DNA from: Triatoma infestans
Taxonomy: Eukaryota > Arthropoda > Insecta > Hemiptera > Reduviidae
Direction: 5' to 3'
Assembly: GCA_011037195.1 (NCBI GenBank)
Contig: JAAEAF010005020.1
Span: 1 to 64,000, forward strand
Length of the DNA stretch: 64,000 nt
Shown: in pieces, positions 40,201 to 51,912 of the stretch
How the letters are laid out: each line of letters opens with the position of its first letter
How positions within the stretch are numbered: the stretch's first letter is position 1
Notes under the pieces: model-generated
Database searches by the model: none
The model's input: only the letters and a program-made list of their open reading frames with translations
What the model was told of the DNA's origin: nothing
Position numbers and translations under genes: made by a program

Positions 40201-43200
40201 CATAAGTAATAATTTCTCTTAAGTATTACTAATTCAGACTGAGAGCACCAATTTTTGTAAATTAAAACGAAAGTTTATTTAAGATAGCTATATACGAAAG
40301 ATCAATGCGCTTAAAAATAAATCACCAGAAATGCCTCAATTTAAATCATTTTTTTTAGCCAACCATTTCATTTAACGAAATTATAAAATTCCATCGCAGC
40401 TGTATCAGACTAGGACGCCACGGCAGCTCTTTTGGCATTTGCAGGTTCTGCCACATGAAACACCAACTAAGATGGTAGGTTCTGTCATTCTCATAATGGA
40501 TGTTGTTGTGGTGTCTCATAATGGATGTTGAACAGTTATTAATAGTCGCTGGTATTCGACGCCGACATTCAAGAAAAGGGAATGGGAGGAAGGAAGGTTG
40601 TGGGTCCATCCTTTCGCTACAGACCGCAGCAGATGGATTGTTTGTTACTGTATACAGTGATTGACGAAAATACGAAGATAATTTCAATTACATGAGAATG
40701 TCAGTGAAATCCTTCGATGAGCTGTTGGAAATATGCAGGGATGACTTCGGAAGAAGAGATACAACTTTGTGGGAGGCTATAAGTCTAGAGTAGAAATTAT
40801 TCGTCACAGTGAGGTGAGTAAATTATTTTGTATTTATTGTTTCAATTATATTTCTTTTGTGTTGCTTTTCTAAGTTAACGTTTTAATAAACAATTATTTA
40901 AAATACCTGTGAAACTGTTGAGGTATAGATTCTCCTGAATAAGCATATGTTTATTTAAATTATCAAATAAAGTTTAATCAAATAAAGCTAAATAAAATAC
41001 ATGTTTCAGAGACATTTTCCGTGGTAGCCTGCTTAATTTTGTGGTCATCGACTGGTTTCGGGCGTTCGCCCATCTTCAGAATGCGTTTGTCAGACAGTGT
41101 AATAACACAGACTTGCACAGAGCAAATACAGATGAGTGTATAAACTGAATTTGCTCTGTGCAAGTCTGTATTATCACACTGTCTGACAAACGCATCCTGA
41201 AGATGGGCGAACGCCCGAAACGGGTCGATGATGACCACAAAAGAAGCAGGCTACTATGGAAAATGTCTCTGATGCTTTCCAGCTCTGCGGTACCAACCAC
41301 CACAGCAAATACATGTTTATTTTTATCTAACTCAAAGAAGAAACTACTTCCAATAATCAGAGATTAGGAAATATTTTATTTGAAAAATTCAACCACTTCC
41401 GAATAATCCGAATCATGTGACGCTTCTGTGGTGGTACTACTTGGAGATACTATGTTGTGTGGTATGCTGAAACGGTCTGTAGTACCATCTTTTCCAGAAG
41501 ACTCCCTAAGAGATGCTATTGTGTAGTCAGAGTAATGGTCGTCACGCCCAAAGTGGGCAGGGGGAGGGGTAAAAACGGGGCAATAGTAGCCGATATCATC
41601 CTCCCTACGTTGTCCCTAAGCTCCGAGAGGCTGTGAACAGTATAACTCCCTGAACCTTGGATATTCCTCATAAATTACACCTGAACCTTGGATACTTCTC
41701 ATACTGATCATCGTTAATTGGACTCAATATCTTCATTTTTACTGACATTCTCTTCTCTTTCGATAAAGATTTCAAAGACACGAGCAGTAAAAGTAGTAGA
41801 AACATTCTATCCTCATTTTTCTCTGCTTTGTGCTCACTCAATTCTCTATTTTCGATAGTTCTGCTTAAACTTTTTCAAGTAGCGGTTCTCACCATTTTTG
41901 ATTTTTCGTTTACGTCTGCTTGCATCGACTCTTTGTTGGACTATGTTCTCCGCTCTGCAATAAGAACGTCAGGGTCATGAGAAGCATCTTCCACATTAGT
42001 AGGTCTAGTTTACACCACTTTATACAGGAACTGCAATTGTTTGAAAAATATGTATTCATTCTTTCTCTGACCAAGACCTTGATTTAATGTTCTTGTGTCG
42101 TTGCAACTTCCGAAAAAAAGAACCTCTCAGATTTTTCTATTTCTTCTGCAGTGTTAATCCTGAAACAAAATCGAACTTTAAAAATTTATATTGAATCATT
42201 TCACAAAAAAAAAAACACACATACACACATACGCACAAAGCATTAACATTTTTTGATCAGGTGAACTTAGTGTGCAAAAAAGTAAATAATTACCATAATA
42301 TTATAAAATTATTCCTCCCTGAAAATTTTCTCTATATTAAAGATATCTTGCAGGTGGATTATCGTTCACTACAATTATCGTCATGGATATTCAACCAAAA
42401 ACAACTTTTGTTCGTGAAGTGTGTGCAGCAGATTGGAGAAATCTACAAAATATGTGTCTCAATTTACCAAACACAAATGAAGAGAGGGAACAAATTTCAA
42501 ACTACTTCGAGAACAATGCCAACTATCTTCACTATATTGAAGCAGAGATGGAAAGCATATTCGAATAATAAAACAACTGAATCAGGATCGCTGTATCACA
42601 ACTACATGCATTTCTTTTCTATTATACTTCTTGAGATTTTTGATACAAACTATAGATTTATCTCCATAGATGTAGGAGCCTATGGAAAAAACAGTGATTC
42701 AGCGGTTTTTTTCAGAAACTACGTTCTTTAGAAGTCTAGTAAGTAATTCATTTGACATACCTGACTCTTCACCACTATCAAAAGAACAACTCAATTACTT
42801 TACCATATCTGAATAGGAGATGAAGCTTTTGGGATGCATGAACATCTGATGCGTCCATATGGGAAAAAGAATCTATGGGCTTGTCCATACTTGGATACAA
42901 CGTCGAGCGATTTCTGTATGTAGACAATGCATAGATACAATCGAGAGACAAATTCGTGTCTATAGACACGTTTTAGGAACAAAATCACAGAACATTGATC
43001 TCTCATTTGAAATGGGAGACACGAGACAATGTTGCCCGATATTTGGTATTTTTTTAATTTTATTTTTATTTAATTGGAAATTCACAGTCTACATAAATAA
43101 ATATAATAAGTGAATATGATGATGTGTGATGATGAATGACATGATTAGCTGGAGGAGAGAAGCTACCCAGCGTTAACAATCTCACAGGAGTAACTTCCTA

Positions 43201-46200
43201 CTGCTGGAGATGATCAAGGGGCCAACAGCGGCTCAGTCGACGGGGTGGATTATCTGGTATATTTGTGGAGGCGAGATTTTGTACAAGAGGATTAGAGTTG
43301 AGGGCAAGAGAATCATAGAATTTTTTATATTTAGTTTTGACAGCATCAGATACAAATGGGATTTTGAGATCGTTGTTGAGGGTGGATTAGAGACACAGAA
43401 TGGAGCATCTGTTATCTGACGGAGTATTTTTGACTGAAAAGACTGAATTTTCTGAGAATTTGAGCGCTTGGTTGAACCCCACAGTTTAAGCCCATAATCC
43501 ACATCGGTTTGAGTATACAGTTGTATATTAGTCGTTTATGCCCGAGAGGTAGTTTCGATCGTATTCCTATTAGTCTGAGTAGTAACTTATTCCGTTTGTT
43601 AAGTTCCAGTCTTTTTAGTTTCGTATGTGGATTCCATGTTATTCTTTTGTCGATGTACATCCCCAGGTAGTGAACTTAATTCTCAGGTATTGAATTGAAG
43701 GTTTCTGAAGGACAGGAGGCACGACGCAGAGTAAAGGCGATTTGTTGACATTTTTGTGGGTTGCGTTTAATCAGCCATTTTTTGGCCCAAGATTCTATTT
43801 TATTTAAATGATTCTGAAAGAGAGTAGAGGCAGTTATGGGATCAAAGCTAGATACAAGGATGGCAGTGTCATCAGCGTAAGAGCAAAGAAGAGTGTTTGC
43901 CAAGTATCTAACTACCCTGAGGAACTCCGGCGCCGACCAGCGATTAGTCAGATAATCCGCAACTAATCTGAAAGTAGCGGTCAGATAGATAAGACATGAT
44001 GAGTAAATAGCTTGATGGTAGGTATTTCTTTAGCTTCAACAGTAATCCTGGATGCCATACCCGATTGAAGGCTTGAGCCACGTCGAGGAAGGCACCACAG
44101 CAGTACTGTTTCCGCTCGAAGCAATGGTGTTCACTACTCTATGGCACTGATGAATGGTGGAATGGTTTCTCTACAAATACTTTCTCTTTCCTCAATCGTT
44201 CTGCCTAAGAGCTGGAGTAATTCTTCGAAATCACTTGGGGTCAAACGGGTAAAGTTTCGGAAACCCATGCTGTCTTCTATTTTCAGCGTTGAAAGTAAAT
44301 TGCAACCGAAACGAGATCCCTCCGCAAAAATTTAACGCCTCCACCAACGTCTCCTCTTCCGCTTTTTTTCATTATCCAAAATTATAACTGTGCAAGCAGC
44401 GATCCCAACTAGGTCAGTCATATTTAACAACTAATAATGAAGAACAAGGCATTCAAGTGTGTACATGCGACAAAGTCTCTAGATTGTCTATATACATTGT
44501 CTGGATTGTATGAGAAGAAGATATTCAACTATATGCTTTCAAGAGCAAGACTTTATATCGAATATACTTTTGGCATACTGTCTAATAAATGGAGAATATT
44601 CTACCGACCACTAAATGTGAAGTTAGATTTTGCAATTATATGAAAGTCTGTAAATTTGTATTAAAATTGTATTGTAAATTTGATGTTTACAAATGTGGCG
44701 ATATTGAACTATCAGACAATTTGAGAATATGGCATAAAACATTATTTGTGCAGTTAGAGGTGGAAGGTAAGCTCTTTCAAACAGAAAAATTTTTCCTAAT
44801 TTTATTTTAGCGAAAAGATGATCCACTTCCCTGGCAGATGTCTCTAGATTAGTAAACATTCTCTTGTTTACAATTTAGAGGGAAAATTATATGGCCATGT
44901 TGAATTAGACTATTGGTTAGTTATTATAGCGGAAATTATTTCAGCAATCTGAATAATAAACATGGCTGAGACTTACCTAGTTGTTTTTTTCTGCTGCCGT
45001 CAAGTTCTCTCCTCCAAAAATTTCCACTATCTCTCCCCAGCATTTCTTCTTCAACCCACGATTATAGCAATCATCAGTCGATGGGTCCCATATTGCACAG
45101 GTCTCTTTTGCATTTCGACAATAAACTTTTCTATGTCAATATTGTCCATGTTGAACAACAATGCCGTTCGGAATCGGGGCACTTTATCGAGTGACTGCTA
45201 TATTGCTGGCATATAAATGTGAGATACCTTTCCTCATATAATGTTTTCTGGTTGTAAGCTGCTGCCAGCGCTGTCAAATCTGCAGTGATGCCAGTGGATG
45301 CGCTTTTTAGCAGACTTGCTGGCAGCGACATCAGGTGTGAAGTCAACAATGGTTTCTGTATTTTATTTTTGCCAGCGCTACCAGCAGAGCTGCAGTGGCG
45401 TTCTAGTTTGATGCCCTTTAAAAGCTGCTTAATATTTTCATTTCATTACTTACTACAGATAATAATGAATAAATGGACGGTGATGACAAATTTGAATCGA
45501 GAAGGTAACTTAAAACAATAAATTTTAACCAATGGGGGAATATTAATTCTTCCATTTCTATTAAATCTTCTTTCGATGATTTATCTGAAATATAAAGAAG
45601 CAAATTAAATAACAAGGAGTATTAGAAATCAAAATCATAAAAATATTTTAAATGAATATTAAATACAGATAAAAAAAAAACAAAATTTTGCTGGAAACAT
45701 TTGAAAACTTTACCTGAAATATAGATTGCCATCGTTTTAGAAAATTCCTCACATTTTTCTCCATAGGACGGAAATCGCAAGTCTTGATTGTCTTCACTAA
45801 CTCTCACTACTTCACTAATTAAACATATATATCTCTGGAAATATGACATGATACAATAATTAATATAAATTGGGGCAATTAAAACGAAATATAATAACTG
45901 GAAACAAAACACTAATTCAACCTATATTCATAAAATATTCAAAATTGGTGACAAATGTGTTGTTTGTTACTTTGAACAAACATTTTTCTGGAATTTATTT
46001 CACAACTTTTATCGGAACCACGATTCTCTCAGAATTTGAGATATGTCATTGGGTTACAATGTTAACTCATTTTTAACTGAGTGCAGTATCCAATTACATA
46101 TATAGGATATCCACGGAGGTCCTGGGTTCGAGTCCAGATGTGCTGCCCTTAGATTTTCTCATCCTAAGAGCCTCTACAGTTCACTGTCCGGCGATGGGCA

Positions 46201-48310
46201 GTGTTGTCTGTAACAGAGAACAGCCGGCAGTGCACTGAGAAGGCTCCAGGCGCCAATGATCATAGATGTATGTTGACGCGCCTTAAATTTAAAAAAATAA
46301 ATATAATCTGTCAAGATTTATACAAAATTTTGTAACAACCAAATAACAAGCGCTACAATAAAAATATAAACATAAATTATATTCATCAAAAAAAAAAAAA
46401 ATTAAACTTACAGATATCGCACACTTGTATTTTGAAGGGCACTTTTGAAAAATAATAAATATTTCTTTACAATGATCATTTACACGCCCAATGTTAGACA
46501 AATCATCTTTCCAAACAATATTGGCTATTAAAGGCCATCTCAGTGAATTGTAGAGTTTTTCACTATAATTTTCATGAAATTTCATCAACCAAATCTGGAA
46601 GTTGTAATCCATATTTAATGAACTAATTCAAATAGTGTAAACAAAATTTATGATGAAATACCATAACTTACGAATAAATCCTGTTCCAATATGTCAAGTA
46701 TTAATTGGAATGCGAGAAACAACCGTTGAGCTTTATTTTCTAAAATTAATTTATCATCTTTTATTTCCTTTAAATAAAGTACTTGATTTAAACCATAGTC
46801 TTGGAAAAATTGTTTAAAATTTTATAACAATAAAATATACAAAACTAAACTCTTCTTTAGAGAAGAAAAACTATTTCAAAATGCAAAAAATAAAAATTAT
46901 TAATTCTCATACTGCGGTTTGTTACATTACTAATAAAGAATTCAATAAATATTAAGTGTGTCTGACCTTTAAAGAAAATTCAGGCAATGATGAAAAGTCT
47001 TCGCAATTAGCATATAAATTGATCCGCGATTCCAAATCTTCAACTGTTAAAGGTAAACGCGATTTTCTTTTTTTAGACGTTCTCATAATATTATGGTCAC
47101 CAAAATTTTCCTTTAGTTCTTTATTATGCCTAGATCTATTCTTGCCTTGACCCATAGAGAATGGATCATTTTTACCTTCTTCAGAATATTTTGTTTCCAT
47201 TTTAATTAAATCATTAGTAACTTTGTTAATATCATCTATTAAGTCTTTAAAACAATAATTTGCAAAATCATCAGTTTTCTGTAAAAGATTTAATTATACT
47301 AAAAAAACCAATAAAAATAAAATAATTGCAAAATATTCATAAATTAAAAAAAAAAAAAATCAAATTCTTACATTATTAAATGTCTTCAATAGGACATTTT
47401 CATAATATTCGTTCATGTTTTTCCTGCATGGGGGATAATGTTGGTTATGTATTTTTAAAATATCTATAAGTCGGAAACAAATCATAGTATCTTCAATATT
47501 CTGAAATTAAAATTATCTATTTTGAAAACTAATTATAACAAAAAAAAAGTTCATTGTAGTTTTTAAGTTCAACTCACTTTTACTGAATGAAGAAGAGCCT
47601 TTAAAGTCATCGGACTAAGACAAATTGCTGATGTAACATATATTTCCAGTGGATTTAATAGAGAATCCCAACAATTAAGTGCTATATTGCTCATAATGTT
47701 GATATCACAATTTTTGTTTACTTCATAAGGTGTCTAAAACAATATGTAGGGTTTTAACATAACAAGAAAAAGAATAAAAATAAGTTTTACTTGAAAAGCG
47801 GAAAAGGCTATCAACAAAATTAAATGTTCGCGTGAATACTATTTCTCGGGATCTATTTCTCATGCAGGACTACTTATAACAAAAATCAGTTTTCTTTGCA
47901 CCATATACGAATTATCGCAAATGTTACACCTTAAAGCCTTTTCTAAAACTATTGTAGGGTAATCTCCAGGCAAATGCAGCTAATTGGCTACTGTCCCAAC
48001 CAGCAAATACTTGAATAAGCAATAAGTATCAATATTTTTACTTATTGCTTATTACGTTAGCTGTGAAACGGTTTCTCAAAATATGCGAGCATGTTCTAAC
48101 ATAAAGCTTTTGAATTTTCAATGGTTCTAATTTGTAACTTATCAAAACTCTTACATTATCATTTTCCTCTAGACATTTGCAACTATTTGAACATAAGAAA
48201 TACTTGGCTCTGAAAGGAGATAAGATTGGTGGCGGTTGATCTTTTGATAATATAAGATCGAATAGTTTTTCTTCATTCTTTCCAGTGATATTTTTTCCTT
48301 TGTGTGCCAT
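37218..48310 (-). CDS. Ankyrin-repeat protein, thirteen exons (possibly SLF1-like)
   Basis: Minus-strand exons: 48310-48056, 47733-47578, 47500-47372, 47278-46967, 46767-46672, 46594-46412, 45834-45714, 45584-45454, 39765-39709, 39633-39570, 39402-39196, 39113-39003 and 37609-37218. All borders are GT..AG and all phases agree, giving 2214 nt, or 737 aa plus stop. The N-terminal ~500 residues are not recognised. A lysine-rich segment (SPKTKGKKRSKKNK) could be nuclear. Ankyrin repeats follow: DFQGESILHKLCRNNQ, NIQDNFGWTPLHESAKYNAI, SSNNGITPLMDAISAENIVI and KSDSGLSALNMAENNNVIK. This three-repeat block with GWTPLHE resembles BARD1, TONSL and SLF1. SLF1-like is a guess from the block lying C-terminal in an otherwise helical protein. 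The acceptor at 46767 is weak, and upstream exons beyond 48310 cannot be excluded. The 5.7-kb intron between 45454 and 39765 is full of transposons. Confidence 0.75.
37864..37963. repeat. Imperfect inverted repeat, 28-base arms
   Basis: Arms at 37864-37892 and 37936-37963 share ATTACAATAGGCTTCTT and its complement, with mismatches only in the outer part; the loop is about 43 bases. It lies in the last intron of the ankyrin gene. A minus frame across it has no named domain. Confidence 0.6.
41046..41083 (-). ncRNA. Hammerhead ribozyme motif (left arm)
   Basis: Minus strand: CATT, CTGAAGA, T, GGGC-GAAC-GCCC, GAA, ACCAGT, C, GATG. Stem I starts with a U-G wobble next to the core. The other elements match the 1567 copy. 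Confidence 0.68.
41193..41230 (+). ncRNA. Hammerhead ribozyme motif (right arm)
   Basis: CATC, CTGAAGA, T, GGGC-GAAC-GCCC, GAA, ACGGGT, C, GATG. Stem I pairs perfectly; stem III is A-U plus C-G around GG. A GATGATGACC duplication of three bases follows the cleavage position. Confidence 0.72.
41376..45149 (-). pseudogene. MADF-BESS protein of the Harbinger element (ORF2), decayed
   Basis: Exon 1 (45149-44977) starts MDNIDIEKFIVEMQKRP and, after a one-base shift, continues GLKKKCWGEIVEIFGGENLT, the first half of a MADF DNA-binding domain. Its donor is CTAG|GTAAGTC. Exon 2 (42159-41376, acceptor GTTTCAG) supplies KNLRGSFFRKLQRHKN, an IFFKQLQFLYKVV segment, then a BESS-like NEDRMFLLLLLLVSLKSLSK and a C-terminal tail TTTEASHDSDYSEVVEFFK before a TAA. 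Several frameshifts and stops interrupt it. MADF-type second genes accompany PIF/Harbinger transposases in insects and help the transposase bind DNA. The intron of this gene spans the whole second exon of the transposase on the other strand. Confidence 0.72.
43205..44165 (-). pseudogene. Jockey-type LINE reverse transcriptase fragment
   Basis: Minus strand, in order: a CGAFLDVAQAFNRVWHPGLL segment (first RT aspartate), LKLKKYLPSSYLLIMSYLSD, AGVPQGS, then NTLLCSYADDTAIL (catalytic YADD), WAKKWLIKRNPQKCQQIAF, YIDKRITWNPHTKLKRLEL, LIYNCILKPMWIMGLNCGVQ and IQSFQSKILRQITDAPFCVS. The usual segment between VPQGS and YADD is shortened. Both ends are incomplete, and the fragment separates the N- and C-terminal parts of the Harbinger transposase exon 2. 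Confidence 0.85.
46105..46290 (+). mobile_element. tRNA-derived SINE in an ankyrin-gene intron
   Basis: B box GGTTCGAGTCC (TCCTGGGTTCGAGTCCAGAT), then TGCTGCCCTTAGATTTTCTC, CTGTCCGGCGATGGGCAGTG, TTGTCTGTAACAG, AGAGAACAG, GAGAAGGCTCCAGGCGCCAA and a CCTTAAATTTAAAA tail. The A-box half of the head is degraded. It lies between the 46412-46594 and 45714-45834 exons. Confidence 0.78.
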
Positions 48311-48829
48311 TCTCGCACTCTAAAAATACAACAGAATGATATCAGGTAAATAGCTCTACATTTTAAATCAAATTAACTTAAACATCCTACGTTAAGTAAA
48401 TGGAATATGCAGTATCAGCAAAATTTTGTAAATGTATATAGATTGATATAAAGTAGATTTTATAGAAAGCTTGAATACAAGTTATTAATACAGTGGTTTT
48501 GCAACCCTAAGAATATGTCCAGAATATAGAATATTTTTCAACTTGGGGTTTTAACTTATTTTAATTATATACTATCATATTCCGCTTTCTTAATGCAGCA
48601 AATATTGCCTACTACAAAATTACTAAAAAAAAAAATCGAACGTCAAAATAACAATAAAACTTGTTCAGTTAGCAATTCCAGCAAAAGCAAAGCACCTTGC
48701 CAGAATTAGTGGATTTTCAAACAGCTATTGATAGAGTAAACACTCTTTAAAAAAGTGAAAGAGATACTAGATGAAAAAATACTAGAGACAGGATCTCAAG
48801 AATTCCAAAATTACTTACTCACTCACTGC
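48311..48829. other. 5' flank of the ankyrin gene
   Basis: Just above the assumed ATG the minus strand reads TTTTTAGAGTGCGAGAATGG, which could be a splice acceptor for an untranslated first exon. No promoter element can be fixed. The remainder is AT-rich without motifs. Confidence 0.4.
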
Positions 48830-49635
48830 AAATGCCAAATGTACACCTAGATCTGTTAAAGCCTGTTGGCAAAGAGGGCACTCCCAAGTATGAACTGAAA
48901 GCTTCGCCCTAGAAACTATTCACACTAGGTATCCTAGTGAGCCATGGACCCGCATTTATATCGACGGTTTCGGAAAAGGAGCTATAACTGCTCATACCGG
49001 AGTTTATTGCTAAAGCCTAGGCGATAGTCAAATATGATGAGGATCCTTCTCCGCGAGACTCTCGCTTTACGAAGGCTGCAGTACTTGAAAAATGGTTTTC
49101 TTAATAGATTCCAAGGCAAATTCAAGCTTTGCCCAATATAAGTTTATAGATTGCACGGATCTAACCGAAAATCACCCTTTAATACTTAACTTAATAAGCT
49201 CAGAAAATGAAGCTTAGTAGACCCCCTCTCTCTGCAGAATTCCGAGACATGAAAAGGCTAGCCAGTTAGAGGATCACAAAAGGCACAGCTAATACGTCCC
49301 CTTACCTCTCATACAGCGAAAGGATTAGACAGAAGGGAACAGAATAAAAGAGAAGTAACAGGTACAGGTAGCTAACATAGGATAAAACTTTGACAGTTCT
49401 GGTGGGTAGGGAATACAACTTTACCAAGAAGATTGAAATACCACTTCTCCATCGGATTGGGGGAAACTCAACTTTTTCTCAGTGTGGGTAAGGTCTAATG
49501 ATTTATGAGCATCTCCACAAATATCCTCAATTAGATGACTCAAGAATTTACTCCTTCGCCGAATGGACAAAGATGTCAGGATGTATTAGGCTACTGGAGG
49601 TCATACGGCAGTATTGCTTGAAAACTGACAGGCGT
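48830..49635 (+). pseudogene. Decayed LINE RNase H and C-terminal region
   Basis: TRYPSEPWTRIYIDGFGKGA and ITAHTGVYC resemble the start of a retrotransposon RNase H domain, with IYIDG in place of IYTDG. VFLIDSKANSSFAQYKFIDC follows. Further down, SRIYSFAEWTKMSGCIRLLE fits the end of the C-terminal tail. There are many stops and frameshifts and no RT in the preserved part. Confidence 0.55.
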
Positions 49636-49649
49636 GGGGGGGGGGGGGG
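49636..49649. repeat. Poly-G run (14)
   Basis: A 14-base uninterrupted G run inside otherwise AT-rich DNA. Its exact length may be unreliable in sequencing. Confidence 0.9.
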
Positions 49650-50559
49650 TTAGCAATGAATAATTCTATTATAGGAAGTCATAATAGAAATGTTATAATG
49701 TTATAAGGACTTTTTTACTAGCAATTCTTAACAATAATGTAGACATATATGAGCCACCTTGCAGTCCAGTAGAATTATCTTAAGCTATTACTGAATTTTT
49801 ACATTTACAAAAGTTAAATCAGAAGCAGCATATATGAAATCAATAATTTCCTTAATATGAAGGGTACCAAAGGAGAAAAACCGTTCTTACAAGAAAAGAC
49901 TAGCAATAAATTAACAGTGACAAGTATGTGAAAATGACAGGCTCATTTTCTAACTATTAGACTAAACCATTAAATAATCCTCTTCGATTTCGAAAAACAA
50001 AATTTGAAAAATTAAAGTAAAACATATTTCATAATAATACCTGCGAATGTTGATACAATTATATATTCAACATCTACTTAATTTGCCAAAGCGGTGATAG
50101 AATTAAGTCCACACATCTTTCAGATTCTATAAAAGTCTTCTAAACCATGATAAATTACTATCACTTAATTTTATAAATAAAGAATCTAAAGTAGTTAGTC
50201 CAAATCTAATAATCCAATAATTTAAATCCAATATATAAGTCAATCCAATAATTTCCCGCCTTTTGCCTTTCCTTACAGCACACTGGTTTGGAAGGTTTCA
50301 AACGGTTTCTAGATACATTAATATGAATTCTTTTGCTACTAATTGCAATACTATCTATTTGATCGAACTTAGTCGAAATTAAGCAATCGAACTTAGTATA
50401 GTACATTTTACTTTCTAAGAATTAAGATGATTAAGAGAATTTTCGGTTATATAGGAAGAGATCCTATCTGCTACTACTTTTAAATTCTCTCATTTTAGTA
50501 AGAGGAAATATTGCGATCGTGCTAGATTTTCGAAATTGAGTTTTCATTGGAATACATGC
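49650..50559. other. No recognisable feature
   Basis: AT-rich intergenic sequence; small minus frames show no motif. Confidence 0.5.
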
Positions 50560-51420
50560 TGCGGGGTCCCCTGAAATTCGACAAAAATATTTTGATGTGT
50601 GTTAGTAGAATATCTCAAAACAAAAAGTCGCAGGAAGCTCAAACTTGGTATTCCATTTAGTCACTACCACCGCATCAAACACAATGATTTCGGGTAAAAT
50701 CCATTAACCGGAAGTACAACTTACTGAATTTTTTTTTTCAGTTTTTCTTAATTTTATCGAAAACGGCTTCAACGATTTTCTTTAAACTTCGCATACCTAC
50801 TATCTACATACATGAATACTTACCACTTTTATTTGAAACAATTGCCCTGAAATATGTAGATTTTTGGGGTTTTTGCGAGAACAGTAACGTTTTGCTTTCC
50901 TCCATAATAACATTACAGTATAATATATGGTTTTACAAGCATTGGTAGAATTCAAAATTTGAAGAAAACTAGTTAACCAAAAGTGCTATTTTACAGAAAA
51001 AGTTTTTGAGTTTTTTGCAATTTTCCCGAAAATGCTTGCTGCATAGATAGAAACGTATCACTTTTGTTTGAAACATTTTTCTGAAAAAATTGATTTTAGT
51101 GGGGTGTTGGATTCAGCAAGATGATACTTCAAGTTTAGGAATTTTGACAGATAACTTAGTGGCCGGAATCTATGAGGATACCTAAACGAATATCAAGTGA
51201 ACTTACTGCGATTTTTCCTTTTTTGCGTATACTGTTCACATACATACACACACGATTACACAGTACACACACACCGTTCATTTTTTACAAGCCTTTTTTT
51301 TGGAAAGGGAAGTCAAAACATGTATTTCCGGTGAAAAATCGATATCGAAAATTTGACAAGATTGCAAGGTTTCCTCTTAACAGGAGTAAGAGAAAGTAAA
51401 AAAAATCAGGTATAAATGTT
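50560..51420. repeat. Family X element, long copy
   Basis: It contains AAAAAGTCGCAGGAAGCTC, ACCGGAAGTACAACTTACTG, ATCGAAAACGGCTTCAACGA and TTTTCTTTAAACTTCGCATA. A second diverged subrepeat begins near 50970 and a third near 51160. A CA-rich tract lies at 51236-51275, followed by AAAACATGTATTTCCGGTG and the end AGGAGTAAGAGAAAGT. No protein frame is supported. Confidence 0.7.
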
Positions 51421-51467
51421 TTTTTTTTATCCTACGCCGGCAATTAAGTTTCAGGCATACCAATATC

Positions 51468-51800
51468 TTAATTTAAGTTTTCTTTACTCTTACCCAATTT
51501 ACTACAATTCTTTAAGTGGGTAGCGTCAAAAACTCCCTCCTCGCAAAGAGAACATGTCATTTTATTTAATATTCCTAGCCTAAATAGATGGCAAGGCAAA
51601 TCATCGTGGCCTGTCAGGGTTCTGAAGTTAGCCACCAACACAGGGCGTGGCAAAGAATGTGGAATATTTTTCCCTCAACAAGCAGACGTAGCGCCTCCCC
51701 TCTATATCTATCGACCATTTATGGTTCACCCATTAGCAAACCCCACCCGGGTTTTACGCTTTGGCAGTCCTTAGCGATACAGTTATAACCGGTTGGTTCA
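51468..51800 (-). pseudogene. LINE C-terminal tail fragment
   Basis: Minus strand: RPVLVANFRTLTGHDDLPCH, LFRLGILNKMTCSLCEEGVF and DATHLKNCSKL. This is the pattern FR..TGHD.L..H, C.LC and HL..C, found at the C terminus of RNase H-bearing LINEs. No other domain is preserved. Confidence 0.72.
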
Positions 51801-51816
51801 AGGCACAGCCCTTTTT

Positions 51817-51912
51817 AGGTATAAATGTGACGTGATTTATAAAAAAAAATCAGGTGTACATGTGATATGATTTATCAAAAAAAATCAGGTATACATGTGA
51901 CCTGATTTATTT
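51817..51912. repeat. Minisatellite, ~36-bp unit, three units
   Basis: Units resemble AGGTGTACATGTGATATGAT followed by TTAT and an A-rich tail with ATC. Three near-complete units end at GACCTGATTTATT. Confidence 0.8.

Larger units (their letters stand above)
41005..41305. mobile_element. Head-to-head pair of Penelope LTR fragments
   Basis: The left arm (minus sense, about 41005-41125) and right arm (plus sense, about 41147-41295) mirror each other around a centre near 41135. Each carries TTGCTCTGTGCAAGTCTG, CACTGTCTGACAAACGCAT, a hammerhead motif, GACCACAAAA, AAGCAGGCTAC and GAAAATGTCTCTGA. The right arm continues to CTTTCCAGCTCTGCGG and CAACCACCACAG. It interrupts the intron of the Harbinger transposase. 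Confidence 0.8.
40560..44650 (+). pseudogene. PIF/Harbinger transposase, two exons, decayed
   Basis: Exon 1 (about 40560-40813) encodes EDNFNYMRMSVKSFDELLEI, the conserved N-terminal Harbinger segment, and ends with GAG|GTGAGTA. Exon 2 begins at 42354 after TATCTTGCAG: an HYNYRHGYST segment, REVCAADWRNLQ, EREQISNYFENNANYLHYI where the first catalytic Asp (VDGKH in the family) has been lost, then YHNYMHFFSIILLEIFDTNY, RFISIDVGAYGKNSDSAVFF (second Asp), GMHEHLMRPYGKKNLWACPY, and after a foreign insert FNYMLSRARLYIEYTFGILS and NKWRIFYRPLNVKLDFAI. Frameshifts and stops occur throughout. It sits in an intron of the ankyrin gene, on the opposite strand. Confidence 0.83.

Noticed and set aside
40355..40687. 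Minus frame of 110 codons
   Set aside because: Antisense of the Harbinger N-terminal exon; no motifs.
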